A DNA stretch of 60,676 bases from JBCDGZ01 sp038750655 (GTDB lineage: Bacteria > Bacteroidota > Bacteroidia > Chitinophagales > Saprospiraceae), in NCBI GenBank assembly GCA_038750655.1, contig JBCDGZ010000027.1:1-60676 (forward strand). Direction: 5' to 3'. The stretch's first letter is position 1. Each line of letters begins with the position of its first letter. Below, one piece after another: positions 53,270-60,676 of the stretch. Below the pieces are notes generated by a model. That model made no database searches. It saw only the letters and a program-made list of their open reading frames with translations, and was not told the DNA's origin. The translations under genes were made by a program, and so were the position numbers.

Positions 53270-54331
53270 ATGAAAAAACGCTACGCATTCCTACTTTTTC
53301 TCGCTTTAAGTTGCTTTACTCGACCAGCTTCAGCTCAAGTTGGAGGAGAAAACATCTACGAATTCCTCAACTTGCCCTCCTCAGCCCGGATTACCGCGCT
53401 GGCAGGTAACTTGATCACGGTTAGAGACAATGATGCCAACCTGGCCTACGCCAACCCGGCCTTGCTCAACCCGCAGATGCACCAACAAATTTCCTTCAAT
53501 CACAATATTCACCTCGCGGGTATCAACAATGGCTACGCCAGCTACGCGCATTATGTCGATAAGCTGGAAACCACCTTCCACGCTGGGGTACAATATATTT
53601 CCTACGGTACCTTCGATGCCGCCGACGCCTTCGGCGAAATCATCGGCGAATTCAAGGCCTCCGAATACGCCATCACCTTCGGCGGGGCACGCCAGCTCTA
53701 TGATCGAGTAGCTGTCGGTGCCAACCTCAAGGTCATTACCTCCCAACTAGAAAGCTACAATTCCTTTGGCCTAGCGGCTGATCTCGGTATCTTCTACACC
53801 GATACCACCGGCCGCTTCACCGCCACCTTTTTGATCAAAAATGCCGGTGCACAAATCACTGCTTATGAGGGCAGCCCCCGCGAATCTATCCCCTTCGAAA
53901 TTCAAGTGGGCATCTCACAGCGGCTGCGCCACCTCCCCTTCCGATTCTCCATCATCTACCACAATCTACAGCGCTGGAATATAATCTACGATGATCCCAA
54001 TTCGGAAGAAACAACCTTCCTCTTCGGCGAAAATCAGCAATCGGACCCCAGCGACCTGGAGACTTTTGTCGACAACCTGGCTCGCCACCTGATCTTTAAT
54101 GGCGAATTCCTCTTTGGCAAGAAAGAAAACTTCCGCCTTCGATTCGGTTACAGTCACTTCCGTCGCCAGGAGCTATCCGTTGATAACTTCCGTAGCCTCG
54201 CAGGCTTCTCCTTCGGTCTAGGTCTAAAGGTCAATCGCTTTCGTATCGACTACGGCAGAGGCGTTTACCACATAGCGGGTGGACTTAATCATTTTAGTAT
54301 TTCTACCAATATCTCAGAATTCAGGTCTTAG
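53270..54331 (+). CDS. porQ: Type IX secretion system protein PorQ
   Basis: 353 residues. Signal peptide (1-22, ending ASAQ), then a PorV/PorQ-like barrel: IYEFLNLPSSARITALAGNLITVRD, LAYANPALLNP, LATLGGVQYISYGTFDAAD-type strands and the end FRIDYGRGVYHIAGGLNHFSI. PorQ helps complete T9SS cargo release with PorU/PorV/PorZ. The gene starts 8 bp after the YwqK-like lipoprotein gene, a likely coupled pair, and its stop overlaps that of the convergent receptor gene. Confidence 0.9.
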   Translation: MKKRYAFLLFLALSCFTRPASAQVGGENIYEFLNLPSSARITALAGNLITVRDNDANLAYANPALLNPQMHQQISFNHNIHLAGINNGYASYAHYVDKLETTFHAGVQYISYGTFDAADAFGEIIGEFKASEYAITFGGARQLYDRVAVGANLKVITSQLESYNSFGLAADLGIFYTDTTGRFTATFLIKNAGAQITAYEGSPRESIPFEIQVGISQRLRHLPFRFSIIYHNLQRWNIIYDDPNSEETTFLFGENQQSDPSDLETFVDNLARHLIFNGEFLFGKKENFRLRFGYSHFRRQELSVDNFRSLAGFSFGLGLKVNRFRIDYGRGVYHIAGGLNHFSISTNISEFRS

Positions 54332-57132
54332 TTCGTCCGACGTCTTACCTGGGCCTTTCCTATTCCATTTCGACTGCCCAGGCCAGAAAGGGCGAAGGTG
54401 AACCGCAGCGTTGCGTAACGCGCTAGCGATTGGACCCTGGTTTCGCGGAGGTAGTTCAGTTCACTGTTGCGATCAATCCCCAGGTTTTGGTTCAATATAT
54501 CCCGGACCATCAGGCTCAACTGAGCACGGTTGTCAAGGAAATTCCGGGACAGTGCGGCATTCCAAATCCAGAGTCGACGGTTGCTGCTGCCGAAGGCTTC
54601 GTTGGAGAAGCGGGTGTAGTTAATGTCACTCTCGATGCTCCATTTTTCCCCCAGGTTAAGGCTGGCCTCTAGGTAGTAGCGTTGGTTGAGGAAGACTTCG
54701 TTGAGGCGATCGTCGATGGCGTAGCGAGTACGGGTGCGCGTGAGGACAGCGCCGCCAAGGACGGAAAGTACTTTGGTATTGTTATTTTCCAAAGATAGGT
54801 CGATTGAGCTTTGGAATCGACGATTGGTATCTTCGACGCCATTGATGAGCAGGAAACTGCGATTGTAGATCAGGTTGGCGTCCAGGTTGAAGCGGCTCTT
54901 TAGGGGTTTGATGGGGGCGGAAAAGGAGCCGTAGGCACTGAGGCGCAGTGCATCGTCGACATTAATAGGCTGCAAAACCTGTCGGAACAAAGAGTCAATG
55001 CTTCGTCCTGTTGTAATACTATTTTGGGTATATACCCCTTCCAGTCTGGTCATTACGGAAATCGAAGAAAAGGCGTCAAAGGAAAACAAACCGAGGTCTA
55101 CTCGATGAATATACTCGGGTCGTAGTTCTGCATTCCCCTGGTAAATGATCAGCGGATTGCTGTTGTCAACCACCGGCTGAAGCTGCTCTATGGAAGGTTC
55201 CTGAATGCTAGTGGTGTACCTAAAATCCAGTCGTCGGGAAGCATTAAAATTATAGTTCCAGGCCATAGATGGCAGCACATAGGTAAAATCTTGTTCGATA
55301 CGTCGATCCTCAGAAAAGACTTGTCCGTTGAGGAAAGTTCTTTGTAGGGCTACCCCAGCAGTCATGTTGTATTTTTTGCGATTCAGTCGGAAGTTCAGGC
55401 CTCCAGCATCGTAGCGATACGTCATTTGATAGTGATTGCTCAGAACAGGATTGAACTCTTGGGTATCTCCGTTGGAGAGGTCGTAAAAGTTCTTGATAGA
55501 TTCGTTGGAATAGTGGCGACGATTGTACTTGAATTCAAGGTACTTGCGGCCGCCGATGGGCTCAATGTAGGACAGTCCGACTGCGTATTCGACTGGTTGA
55601 GTGAACTGTTCTTGCGATTGCCGAAGGCTATCGGCAAAGTACTTGGGGGTATCTAGGCCGAATTTATTCTGTGCTTGCAGCCGGGCCATCCGATCGACAT
55701 CTCTGAAATTGAAAGCAAAATTCCCGAACAACCCTCTCCCCTTCCGCCTAAATCGGCGGCGGTAATTCACGCTGGATTTCAAATCAAAGGTATTGCCGTC
55801 TGATTGATAATCTCGCCGCCCAGTATTTTCCAACAGACCTTCCGTGTTAAAAGTCTCGCTGCCAAAGCGGCTATTCAGCTGGCCATCATTATAACTCAAA
55901 TTACTGCGCAGCGTAATGCTTTGAAAAGAATCGATTTTGTGTTCCAGTTCTAAGTTGAGGCGATGGCCACTGCTTTTGCTATCTTGATCACTATTTTCGG
56001 CAGAGTTGAACTGTGCATTTCCCAGCAAGTTCTGCTGAGAGATTTCGCGGCTGATGTCTTTATCAATTTGGTTGTAGAAATAGCTACTGCTGAGCTGGGT
56101 ACGCTTACTAAAGTCGTAGTTGAGGTTGAGGCCCGCCGCACCGATGCGCATAAAGCCATCGTTGCCTGCTCCGGCGGCTAGAGGCAATCCTAGCTCATCG
56201 GAGTTCAGTACCACACGGCCACCACCACCAGACATCATATTTTGCAAGCCTCCCATAAAGTTGATATAGTCATCCAAGGAAAAGCCCGGATCATTGGTGT
56301 TGTTGAGCATGCCGATGGTTGATAGTTGCATCTTTCTGCTAAAGCGGTTGAGCAGGGCTTTGCCTTCGTAGCGATCTTCAGTACCGTAGCCTGCATAGCC
56401 ATTGCCGAAATGGCCATTCTTCTTATCTTCTTTTAGGGACAAATTGATGGTCTTCTCTTCTTGACCATCCTTGATGCCCGTGAATTCGGCCATGTCAGAT
56501 TGCTTGTCGTAAACTTGGACTTTTTCTACCGCGTCGGCAGGTAAGTTTTGGGTAGCCATTTGAGGATTGTCTCCAAAAAATTCTTTCCCATCCACATAGA
56601 CATGCTGTACCCGCTCGCCCTGCGCTCGGATGGTGCCATCTCTTTCGACTTCAACACCCGGTAGCTTTCTCAATAAATCTTCCACTACAGCATGAGGTCG
56701 GGTGTCGTAGGCCGCTGAGTTGTATTCGATGGTATCATTATTCATACGGATGGGGATATGCGCTGCTTTAACGAGGACTTCGTCAAGCAACTCGCTTTGC
56801 TGCGCCAGGGTGATGGTCCCCATGTCCAAGGCAGGCCGTAGGCTGTTAAGCTCCACAGGCTGGCTGTAATCCTGATAGCCGACATAAGTAATCTGTAGGA
56901 TATACTTGCCCGGGACCGCCTTCGGCAGTCTGAAATCTCCCTTGGCATCACTGAGGGTAAAGCTTTTCAACACCGAGTCGGCTGCTTGCAGTAGGATAAC
57001 GGTCGCTCCAGCCAAGGGCTGGGCGCTGGAGTCTTGTAAGCTCCCTTCGACCGCCATTTCTTGATTTTGGGCGTACAGTTCCAGGCCTCCTGTCAGCATC
57101 AACAGGAGGAGGATCAACAGTATATTTTTCAT
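54328..57132 (-). CDS. Outer-membrane beta-barrel protein (TonB-receptor-like, OMP_b-brl_3 type)
   Basis: 934 residues. Signal peptide (1-21), a carboxypeptidase-regulatory-like domain (about 27-110, AGATVILLQAADSVLKSF ... GYQDYSQ), a plug domain (about 118-230, PHAVVEDLLRKLPGVEVERDGTIRAQGERVQHVYVDGKEFFGDN), then the beta-barrel to the C-terminus. The barrel is the OMP_b-brl_3 family found in many Bacteroidota; the plug supports TonB-dependent uptake or export of an unknown substrate. It lies 8 bp after the GLPGLI gene on the same strand and diverges from a two-component system. Confidence 0.9.
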   Translation of the reverse strand: MKNILLILLLLMLTGGLELYAQNQEMAVEGSLQDSSAQPLAGATVILLQAADSVLKSFTLSDAKGDFRLPKAVPGKYILQITYVGYQDYSQPVELNSLRPALDMGTITLAQQSELLDEVLVKAAHIPIRMNNDTIEYNSAAYDTRPHAVVEDLLRKLPGVEVERDGTIRAQGERVQHVYVDGKEFFGDNPQMATQNLPADAVEKVQVYDKQSDMAEFTGIKDGQEEKTINLSLKEDKKNGHFGNGYAGYGTEDRYEGKALLNRFSRKMQLSTIGMLNNTNDPGFSLDDYINFMGGLQNMMSGGGGRVVLNSDELGLPLAAGAGNDGFMRIGAAGLNLNYDFSKRTQLSSSYFYNQIDKDISREISQQNLLGNAQFNSAENSDQDSKSSGHRLNLELEHKIDSFQSITLRSNLSYNDGQLNSRFGSETFNTEGLLENTGRRDYQSDGNTFDLKSSVNYRRRFRRKGRGLFGNFAFNFRDVDRMARLQAQNKFGLDTPKYFADSLRQSQEQFTQPVEYAVGLSYIEPIGGRKYLEFKYNRRHYSNESIKNFYDLSNGDTQEFNPVLSNHYQMTYRYDAGGLNFRLNRKKYNMTAGVALQRTFLNGQVFSEDRRIEQDFTYVLPSMAWNYNFNASRRLDFRYTTSIQEPSIEQLQPVVDNSNPLIIYQGNAELRPEYIHRVDLGLFSFDAFSSISVMTRLEGVYTQNSITTGRSIDSLFRQVLQPINVDDALRLSAYGSFSAPIKPLKSRFNLDANLIYNRSFLLINGVEDTNRRFQSSIDLSLENNNTKVLSVLGGAVLTRTRTRYAIDDRLNEVFLNQRYYLEASLNLGEKWSIESDINYTRFSNEAFGSSNRRLWIWNAALSRNFLDNRAQLSLMVRDILNQNLGIDRNSELNYLRETRVQSLARYATLRFTFALSGLGSRNGIGKAQVRRRTN

Positions 57133-57140
57133 AATCTAGA

Positions 57141-57878
57141 TTAATTCGATCGAATGGTCATTACCCTGGTACCGGGGGTCTCTTGGCTTTTCTCTTCAAT
57201 AATTTTGATAAATTCTTCACTCGTGACGACCTTTCCCTTTTTGGGAGCTTTGATCTGTGTGTCGTCGATGTCCTTCAATTCCACTTTTGTGGCACGGATG
57301 GTTCGCTGGCCATCATTTTTGTTGATTTCCAGAATCAATCCGGGGAGCTTACCAAACTTATCGGGGCCGATGGCCAGCGGGATAGCCGTAGTAAACCATG
57401 CTTCGATGCGATCAGTACTGTCCGCAAAAACAGCTTTTTGACAAGGGTAGCCCAGAATTTCTCGTTGCTCCCCCGTCAGTTTCCAATCGAGCGAATTTTG
57501 TTCAGCATCTTTAATTAAAAAGCGCTTGCCCATAAAATCGCGGCGCTCAACTACCGTACCGGTTTTGAGGTCTTTGAACAACTGATTCTCCGAACCAAGA
57601 ACCATCATTTTAACCTGAACATTGCCCTGTTCAGCCATCATATCGTCATCATCCTCTTTCTGTTCCACGTCCTTGTACATTAGCTTATCAGCCGTGAACA
57701 ATAGTTGCTTGGTGAGGGTTTGGGATTTGGGTAACATAGCGCGAAGGTGCTCATGCTCTTCGGGGAGTTCAATATTCATTTTTATGATCTCGTTGTACAA
57801 AACCTCCCCTTCATTTTGGGCTTGGACGGTTGCTAGCAGCGGCAGAAAAGCCAGGAGTAGCATCATTAATTTTTTCAT
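57141..57878 (-). CDS. GLPGLI family protein
   Basis: 245 residues. Signal peptide (1-21, ending VQAQ), then a beta-rich periplasmic domain; the family motif appears as GKLPGLILEIN at about 187-197. GLPGLI proteins are secreted Bacteroidota proteins of unknown function that nearly always accompany an outer-membrane barrel of the type encoded next. Its start codon is 124 bp from the divergent histidine kinase gene. Confidence 0.93.
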   Translation of the reverse strand: MKKLMMLLLAFLPLLATVQAQNEGEVLYNEIIKMNIELPEEHEHLRAMLPKSQTLTKQLLFTADKLMYKDVEQKEDDDDMMAEQGNVQVKMMVLGSENQLFKDLKTGTVVERRDFMGKRFLIKDAEQNSLDWKLTGEQREILGYPCQKAVFADSTDRIEAWFTTAIPLAIGPDKFGKLPGLILEINKNDGQRTIRATKVELKDIDDTQIKAPKKGKVVTSEEFIKIIEEKSQETPGTRVMTIRSN

Positions 57879-57923
57879 TGGTAATATTTTTTCTTCAAAA
57901 TTAGGGGCTTAATGGCGGGCTCA

Positions 57924-57961
57924 GGTTAATGATTCTTGCATTAAGGTTAATTAAAGTTAAA
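57924..57961. promoter_or_regulatory. Candidate response-regulator operator in the divergent promoter region
   Basis: TTAAGGTTAA (57941-57950) is followed immediately by TTAAAGTTAA (57951-57960), a tandem 10-bp direct repeat, and another GGTTAAT lies 21 bp upstream (57924-57930). Direct repeats at one and two helical turns suit an OmpR-family response regulator such as the one at 59435-60127. Confidence 0.55.
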
Positions 57962-58002
57962 GAGATGAGCACATCTACGACTAAAGACCTAATTTTGAAA
58001 AT

Positions 58003-59442
58003 ATGAATCCGACAACTAGGGATCGGCTAGCGATTGGTTTGATGAGCGGGAGTTTGCTCTTGCTGCTGCTGTTTCTAATATTCTGGTTGTATCGGGTCTA
58101 TGATGAGCAGCAGGAAGGATTGAGGAAAGAGAGCAACTTTATTTTTCAGGATGCCATCCGCACCGTCGAAGATTCAATTTTTCAGCATAACTTTCTCCAA
58201 CCTCTACTCGAAGGGATGCAGGATAGTATAGCCAACCAGCCTATCGAGCAGAATAATGGTAAAACCACCATTGTCTTCAAACAGCACACCTCTGTAGATA
58301 TGACGCGGGACTCAGTTTTTGCAATGGCCATGAAAGCCCGCTTCTCAAAGGAAACGAAGGCCATTAAAGAATCAGGGTCTATCTCCCTTTTGACCTCCTT
58401 ATCGATGGATGATTTGACCGTCGATCCACTCTCGATCTTTCGACGAAGTGACAGCACCGTCATCACCTTACTACAACCCCTAATTCAGCAAAGTATTGAG
58501 CAGAGTGATTTGCCGCAGGCCTTTCGGATCGTCTCTTTAGATTCTAATGCTGTGGAAAGCTATTCGCCTCCCCTTTGGGCAAGCTACACAGATGTGCTCA
58601 CCAAAAATAAATGGGCCATTATTTATCCTGCTTATCGTCCTCATCTGCTTCGACGGATGGTACCGCATATCCTTTTTTCTATCTTTCTGTTTTCTTGTAT
58701 TTCGCTGGCCTTCTTTTTGGTTTACCGCAGTTTGCGACAGCAACGACAATTGACCCAACTGAAAAATGACCTCATCAGCAACATTAGCCACGAGCTGAAA
58801 ACCCCCATTACGACAGTTGGTGTAGCCATTGAAGCGCTCCGCAGTTTTGATGCGCTACAGGAGCCCGAGCGAACGAAGGAATACCTCGATATTTCTAAAA
58901 ATGAACTGGGACGCCTTTCTATTTTGATCGATAAGGTACTAAAAATGACTTCCTTTGAGCAGACCGAAATGGACCTGGCTTTAGAACCTGTAGAACTCCA
59001 AGAACTCCTGCGAGAGATTCAAGCTTCAATGAAGCTACAGGTAGAAAAATTCGCCGCCCAACTCCGCTTCCGTTCCACCGGAACGGCATTTACCATCAAA
59101 GGCGATCGCATTCACCTCACCAGTGTGATTTACAATTTGATTGATAATGCTTTAAAATACAGTTTGCAAAACCCCACTATCCACATTGCACTGAAAGATG
59201 ACAACGAACAAGTGATCATAAGTGTACGAGATGAGGGCATCGGGATTGCCAAAGAATACAAAGACAAGATTTTTGAGAAGTTCTTCCGCATCCCCACCGG
59301 AGACACTCACAATGTCAAAGGGCACGGCTTGGGCCTGAGCTATGTGGCCAATGTTGTCCAAAAACACTCCGGGCGAATTGAAGTAGACAGTCAGGCAGGC
59401 CAAGGCACTTGCTTTACCATTTATTTTCCGAAACATGAATAA
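58003..59442 (+). CDS. Sensor histidine kinase
   Basis: 479 residues. Two membrane segments (about 11-31 and 220-240) bracket a ~190-residue periplasmic sensor. A HisKA domain carries the phospho-acceptor His263 in NISHELKTPITT; the HATPase_c domain (about 370-478) shows N-box NLIDNALKYS, G1 DEGIGI and G2 GHGLGLSYV. No HAMP domain is evident. It partners the response regulator whose gene overlaps by 8 bp, and probably controls the adjacent receptor/GLPGLI pair. Confidence 0.93.
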   Translation: MNPTTRDRLAIGLMSGSLLLLLLFLIFWLYRVYDEQQEGLRKESNFIFQDAIRTVEDSIFQHNFLQPLLEGMQDSIANQPIEQNNGKTTIVFKQHTSVDMTRDSVFAMAMKARFSKETKAIKESGSISLLTSLSMDDLTVDPLSIFRRSDSTVITLLQPLIQQSIEQSDLPQAFRIVSLDSNAVESYSPPLWASYTDVLTKNKWAIIYPAYRPHLLRRMVPHILFSIFLFSCISLAFFLVYRSLRQQRQLTQLKNDLISNISHELKTPITTVGVAIEALRSFDALQEPERTKEYLDISKNELGRLSILIDKVLKMTSFEQTEMDLALEPVELQELLREIQASMKLQVEKFAAQLRFRSTGTAFTIKGDRIHLTSVIYNLIDNALKYSLQNPTIHIALKDDNEQVIISVRDEGIGIAKEYKDKIFEKFFRIPTGDTHNVKGHGLGLSYVANVVQKHSGRIEVDSQAGQGTCFTIYFPKHE

Positions 59443-60127
59443 GATCAAAATACTGTACGCCGAGGATGAGGTTTTTCTGGGCAAAATTGTCAAGGAAAGC
59501 CTGGAAAGCCGAAACTTCCGGGTCACCATGATCACCGATGGCCTGCACGTGCTGCCCGCCTTCGAGCAGTACCAGCCCGACATTTGTATCCTCGATGTGA
59601 TGCTTCCCAATCAGGATGGCTTTAGCCTGGGGCGGGCCATCAAAAAGCGCCAACCCTCCATGCCTATCCTCTACCTCACGGCCAAAACACAGACCCAAGA
59701 CCTCCTCAACGGCTTCGCCGCCGGAGGAAATGACTACATCAAAAAGCCCTTCAGCATGGAAGAGCTAATTGTAAGAATCAATAATTTACTCCACCTCGTT
59801 CAAGCCCAGCCGACCAAGGCGCAAAAGGGAAATGTCCTCCACCTGGGGCGCTACCAATTCCTCCCCCTTCGCTACGAGCTGGTGCTGGATCAGCAAGTCC
59901 GCAAGCTCTCTCACCGCGAAACCCAATTGCTCAACATCTTCGCCAACCAGCCCAATCTTCCCATCGAGAGGCGAGATATTCTCCGACAAGTCTGGGGAGA
60001 CGATTCCTTCTTCAACTCTCGCAATCTCGATGTCTACATCAAAAAACTACGCGATTACCTCCGCGATGATCCCAATGTCAAAATCATTACGCTAAAAGGA
60101 ATTGGTTATCGGTTTTCTACAAATTGA
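59435..60127 (+). CDS. OmpR-family response regulator
   Basis: 230 residues. Receiver domain (about 4-118) with the acidic pair Glu10-Asp11, phospho-acceptor Asp54 (CILDVMLPNQDGF) and the KKPF lysine; a winged-helix output domain (about 135-228) ends with VKIITLKGIGYRF. Translation is coupled to the kinase gene by an 8-bp overlap. The tandem 10-bp repeat in front of the operon is its likely binding site. Confidence 0.94.
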   Translation: MNKIKILYAEDEVFLGKIVKESLESRNFRVTMITDGLHVLPAFEQYQPDICILDVMLPNQDGFSLGRAIKKRQPSMPILYLTAKTQTQDLLNGFAAGGNDYIKKPFSMEELIVRINNLLHLVQAQPTKAQKGNVLHLGRYQFLPLRYELVLDQQVRKLSHRETQLLNIFANQPNLPIERRDILRQVWGDDSFFNSRNLDVYIKKLRDYLRDDPNVKIITLKGIGYRFSTN

Positions 60128-60388
60128 ATTTCGAGATTTTCAATACCCCTGATGTCTTCGATTTAGCCTCATCAGTCAAGGCAGTGTCTCTCGCAGAGGA
60201 CAGCACTACAAAAGTGGAATTTCTATAAGAAAAAATCGCCATACCCCCTCGCAGGAAACACAGCTCGGACCAAAAGAGCTTTTAGATCAAAAAATAGCCA
60301 TCTTTTTAATAAATGATCGTTAAAAAATCAATTATGGTTGAAATATAGCCCAAATGTTTTTATTTTACAAACAAAAAGTTTGTGAAGC
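60128..60388. other. Spacer between response regulator gene and Uma2 remnant
   Basis: 261 bp, AT-rich, no coding frame. A short ACAAAC/GTTTGT palindrome (60367-60372/60378-60383) precedes the remnant's start. Nothing else recognised. Confidence 0.5.
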
Positions 60389-60676
60389 ATGAAATTTGAA
60401 GACCTTGATCTCAACCAATTGTACACTTATGCTGACTATTGTAGCTGGACTTTTCAGGAGCGCGTCGAGCTGATTCGTGGAAATTGGCCCGCCAGAATGG
60501 ATTATCGAGATTCTCTCCCCTAGCTCTACGAGGTACGATACTCGACAGAAGTTTGAACTCTACGAAGCGGCGGCGGTGCAGGAATATTGGATTTTTTATC
60601 CCATCCAACAGCGCCTGCTGACTTACCAGTTGAATGCTGCGGGAAAGTACGGCCCTGCGCAGCATTTTGGATTGGA
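60389..60676 (+). pseudogene. Decayed Uma2-family (restriction-like) nuclease gene
   Basis: ATG 60389 opens a frame with the Uma2 N-terminus (MKFEDLDLNQLYTYADY...ERVELIRG) that stops at 60521-60523. From 60489 a second frame encodes the Uma2 C-terminal half (PPEWIIEILSPSSTRYDTR, KFELYEAAAVQEYWIF) and runs off the window end. The central ~90-100 residues, including much of the nuclease core, are missing and the two parts are in different frames: an internal deletion with frameshift. Confidence 0.8.

Overview
The window comes from a free-living member of the Bacteroidota. Supporting signs are PorQ and a PorG-like DUF6089 barrel of the type IX secretion system, three cargo proteins with the matching C-terminal sorting domain, GLPGLI and SusC-style carboxypeptidase-regulatory/plug/barrel proteins, a membrane-tethered AraC regulator, and promoters of the TTG-N20-TAnnTTTG type. 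Base composition is intermediate (about half G+C by eye). Saprospiria is a reasonable guess but is not proven. No tRNA, rRNA, CRISPR array, insertion sequence or prophage was seen.

Layout. 1-4.0 kb: end of an Ala/Lys/Asp-rich repeat protein interrupted by a stop codon, then a flavin monooxygenase and a membrane patatin-like lipase in tandem. 4.0-13.3 kb (minus): the branched-chain amino acid operon ilvD-ilvB-ilvN-(unknown)-ilvC-ilvA, followed without a clear break by an AraC-type membrane regulator and a CPBP protease. A ~480-nt leader precedes ilvD. It holds a good promoter, two short Ile/Val-rich leader peptides and two hairpins, each with a competing upstream pairing segment, which together look like tandem attenuators; a third short reading frame is possible. 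13.3-15.4 kb (minus): a coiled-coil/helix-hairpin-helix protein and an OmpA-like protein. 15.4-18.9 kb (plus): XerD, an Ig-like lipoprotein and LptB.

18.9-21.2 kb (minus): a MerR regulator with a CarH-like B12 domain, a LysE-type exporter and YjbQ. 21.3-26.1 kb (plus): two paralogous YfbK-like vWA proteins, the second fused to carboxypeptidase-regulatory and TonB-plug-like domains, then a small carboxypeptidase-regulatory-domain protein. 26.2-29.0 kb (minus): PorG-like barrel, NadA, and an RsmI-like methylase. 29.2-34.6 kb: ScpA (+), an orphan DUF5682 protein (-), a T9SS cargo protein (-) and an OmpH/Skp chaperone (+). 34.7-38.9 kb (minus): M50/CBS protease and two paralogous T9SS cargo proteins. 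39.3-47.8 kb (minus): acyl-CoA dehydrogenase, MFS transporter, DUF4286, TPR protein, TonB, VanZ, GcvH and a mitochondrial-type citrate synthase.

48.0-54.3 kb (plus): DUF3109, a PpiD/SurA-like foldase, UDP-glucose dehydrogenase, a YwqK-like lipoprotein and PorQ. 54.3-60.1 kb: an outer-membrane beta-barrel protein plus GLPGLI protein (-) diverging from a histidine kinase/response regulator pair (+); the shared promoter region carries a tandem 10-bp repeat that fits an OmpR-type operator. The window ends in a decayed Uma2-family nuclease gene.

The strongest regulatory finding is the tandem ilv attenuator. The vWA/plug fusion, the CarH-like regulator lacking the light-state His, the receptor/GLPGLI/two-component quartet, the orphan DUF5682 protein and the mitochondrial-type citrate synthase also deserve a second look.
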